From contig DMMK01000108.1 of assembly GCA_003453085.1 (NCBI GenBank), positions 1 through 6,961 of the forward strand: DNA of 6,961 nucleotides, given 5' to 3'. The translations under genes and the position numbers were made by a program. The notes under the pieces were generated by a model. That model made no database searches. It was not told where the DNA came from and was given only the letters and a program-made list of their open reading frames with translations. The DNA comes from Verrucomicrobiales bacterium (GTDB lineage: Bacteria > Verrucomicrobiota > Verrucomicrobiia > Verrucomicrobiales > Verrucomicrobiaceae). Positions 6,081-6,961 of this stretch are shown here, in pieces. The stretch's first letter is position 1; every line of letters starts with the position of its first letter.

Positions 6081-6961
6081 TCACTCCGCCGTATCTTTGA
6101 CCACGGAGACTTGGAGGTCCTCAAAAGAGAAATCTCCGCCCTTGCCATTGGCCACCCGCACACCATCAAAACGCAGGCCCTGATCCGTCACTCCCCGCAG
6201 GAGCGGAAGCCCCTGCACCCCCCAGCCACGGTAGATTTCGAAGGCTCCGTTACGTTGTCTGTAACGTATCGTGAAAGTCTCTTCACTACCCTGGATGGCT
6301 AGGTCATAGGCCCGTCTGGGACTGCCGGGCCGCCAGTAGTTTTTCCCATACACCAGGAACTCCCACGAGTAGGAATTCCGTGACTTGTCTCCGAAGAAGA
6401 ACATTTCGCCGTCACCGTTGAAAAGGCTGATGCCGGCGAATCCTTTGGAATGGAAAAGAGACATGGGAGAGACGGACCTAAAGCTGACCATGATCACCGC
6501 GTTTTCTGAAGGCTCAATGGCGCGTGTAAAACGGCCCATGAGGTGAGTGAAGCTCGACTTCGCCGCAAAGCGTCCTTTGCTGACTTGCGGATCTCCCTCC
6601 AGCACTGTCCACGTGCCTTTCAGGGGTTGCCGGTCCGCGAAAGGCTGATCAGGCACGGAGGCCAGCGATTCCTGGAAGACGATCTCCGGCTTTTCCGTCA
6701 TGGCTTCGGGGTTGAGCAGAGAGGCTCCGCTTATCACCTGGATGGTCTGCTCTTTGGCTAGCTTCACCAGTTTTTCGCCGACCTTCAAACGCTGGGCGGG
6801 GATGCCAGCCAGACGTTGCCGGACCTCCACCAAACCCTGCTCCACCTGCACCTGATGTTCACGTTTATCCACGCTCACCGTGAATATCGTGCCCAGGTCA
6901 ATGACCTCCATCTCAGGAAGATCCACCGTGAATCCCTTGGCCGCCAGAGGCACCCGAAACC
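6081..6961 (-). CDS. FecR-domain protein with C-terminal lectin-like beta-sandwich (partial, N-terminus beyond the window)
   Basis: The frame is open to the right edge, giving 292 complete codons plus the stop. Any start inside it (GTG 6953) is internal, because the FecR fold is already under way. The first 60 or so residues hold the FecR core: GFTVDLPEMEVIDLGTIFTV, QVQVEQGLVEV, and a VGEKL near its end. After a linker (about 65-105 from GTG 6953), residues about 108-285 form a concanavalin/LamG-like beta-sandwich: MVSFRSVSP, GFAGISLFNGDGEMFFFG, and a closing FDGVRV...FSFEDLQVSV strand set. FecR proteins with such a domain are common in Verrucomicrobia and Planctomycetes, usually next to an ECF-type sigma factor. 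They are membrane-anchored regulators that sense a signal outside the cytoplasm. The anchor and any sigma gene would lie to the right, outside the window. The lectin-like domain might bind a glycan, which is inference. Confidence 0.82.
   Translation of the reverse strand, partial: FRVPLAAKGFTVDLPEMEVIDLGTIFTVSVDKREHQVQVEQGLVEVRQRLAGIPAQRLKVGEKLVKLAKEQTIQVISGASLLNPEAMTEKPEIVFQESLASVPDQPFADRQPLKGTWTVLEGDPQVSKGRFAAKSSFTHLMGRFTRAIEPSENAVIMVSFRSVSPMSLFHSKGFAGISLFNGDGEMFFFGDKSRNSYSWEFLVYGKNYWRPGSPRRAYDLAIQGSEETFTIRYRQRNGAFEIYRGWGVQGLPLLRGVTDQGLRFDGVRVANGKGGDFSFEDLQVSVVKDTAE

Noticed and set aside
1..6961. CRISPR array, tRNA/rRNA genes, insertion sequence ends
   Set aside because: No regularly spaced repeats, tRNA-like cloverleaf, rRNA sequence, transposase or terminal inverted repeats were found on reading both strands.

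Overview
The window looks like part of a Verrucomicrobiota (or related PVC-group) genome. All real genes lie on the minus strand and read right to left: the end of a FecR/beta-sandwich protein, an exported two-domain polysaccharide lyase, a Tat-exported Gfo/Idh/MocA oxidoreductase, an iduronate-2-sulfatase-like sulfatase, and the beginning of a second sulfatase. Sulfatases, Tat-exported Gfo/Idh/MocA proteins and FecR proteins with a C-terminal lectin-like domain are typical of Verrucomicrobia and Planctomycetes. No ribosomal RNA or other taxonomic marker is present, so this placement is an inference from gene content.

Layout: 6961-6081 is the FecR-type protein, cut off by the right edge. 6080-5980 is a gap with a candidate intrinsic terminator and a small inverted repeat next to the next start codon. 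5979-3934 is the double lyase: an alginate-lyase-like alpha-toroid followed by a heparin-lyase-I/glucuronan-lyase-like jelly roll. 3937-2606 is the oxidoreductase, overlapping the lyase by 4 bases (ATGA). 2567-1036 is sulfatase A, broken into two frames by an apparent one-base loss near 1660. 987-721 is the N-terminus of sulfatase B. At about 712-735 it runs in frame into the C-terminal part of a FAD-linked oxidase/Fe-S protein of Burkholderiales type, which continues to the left edge.

A coherent reading of 987-5979 is a degradation cluster for a sulfated, uronate-containing polysaccharide (ulvan-, glucuronan- or glycosaminoglycan-like). The lyases would cut the chain by beta-elimination, the sulfatases would remove sulfate esters, and the oxidoreductase would act on released sugars. 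The FecR protein may belong to a sigma/anti-sigma switch at the head of the locus. The substrate is inferred, not shown.

The most notable structures are the double-lyase architecture and the sulfatase/oxidase junction. The junction joins the middle of two unrelated domains and coincides with a base-composition change, so it is most likely a chimeric assembly join. Together with the sulfatase frameshift, this suggests draft or metagenome-assembled sequence. No RNA genes, CRISPR arrays or mobile elements were seen. No gene-free stretch exceeds 300 bases; the longest is the 101-base gap at 5980-6080.
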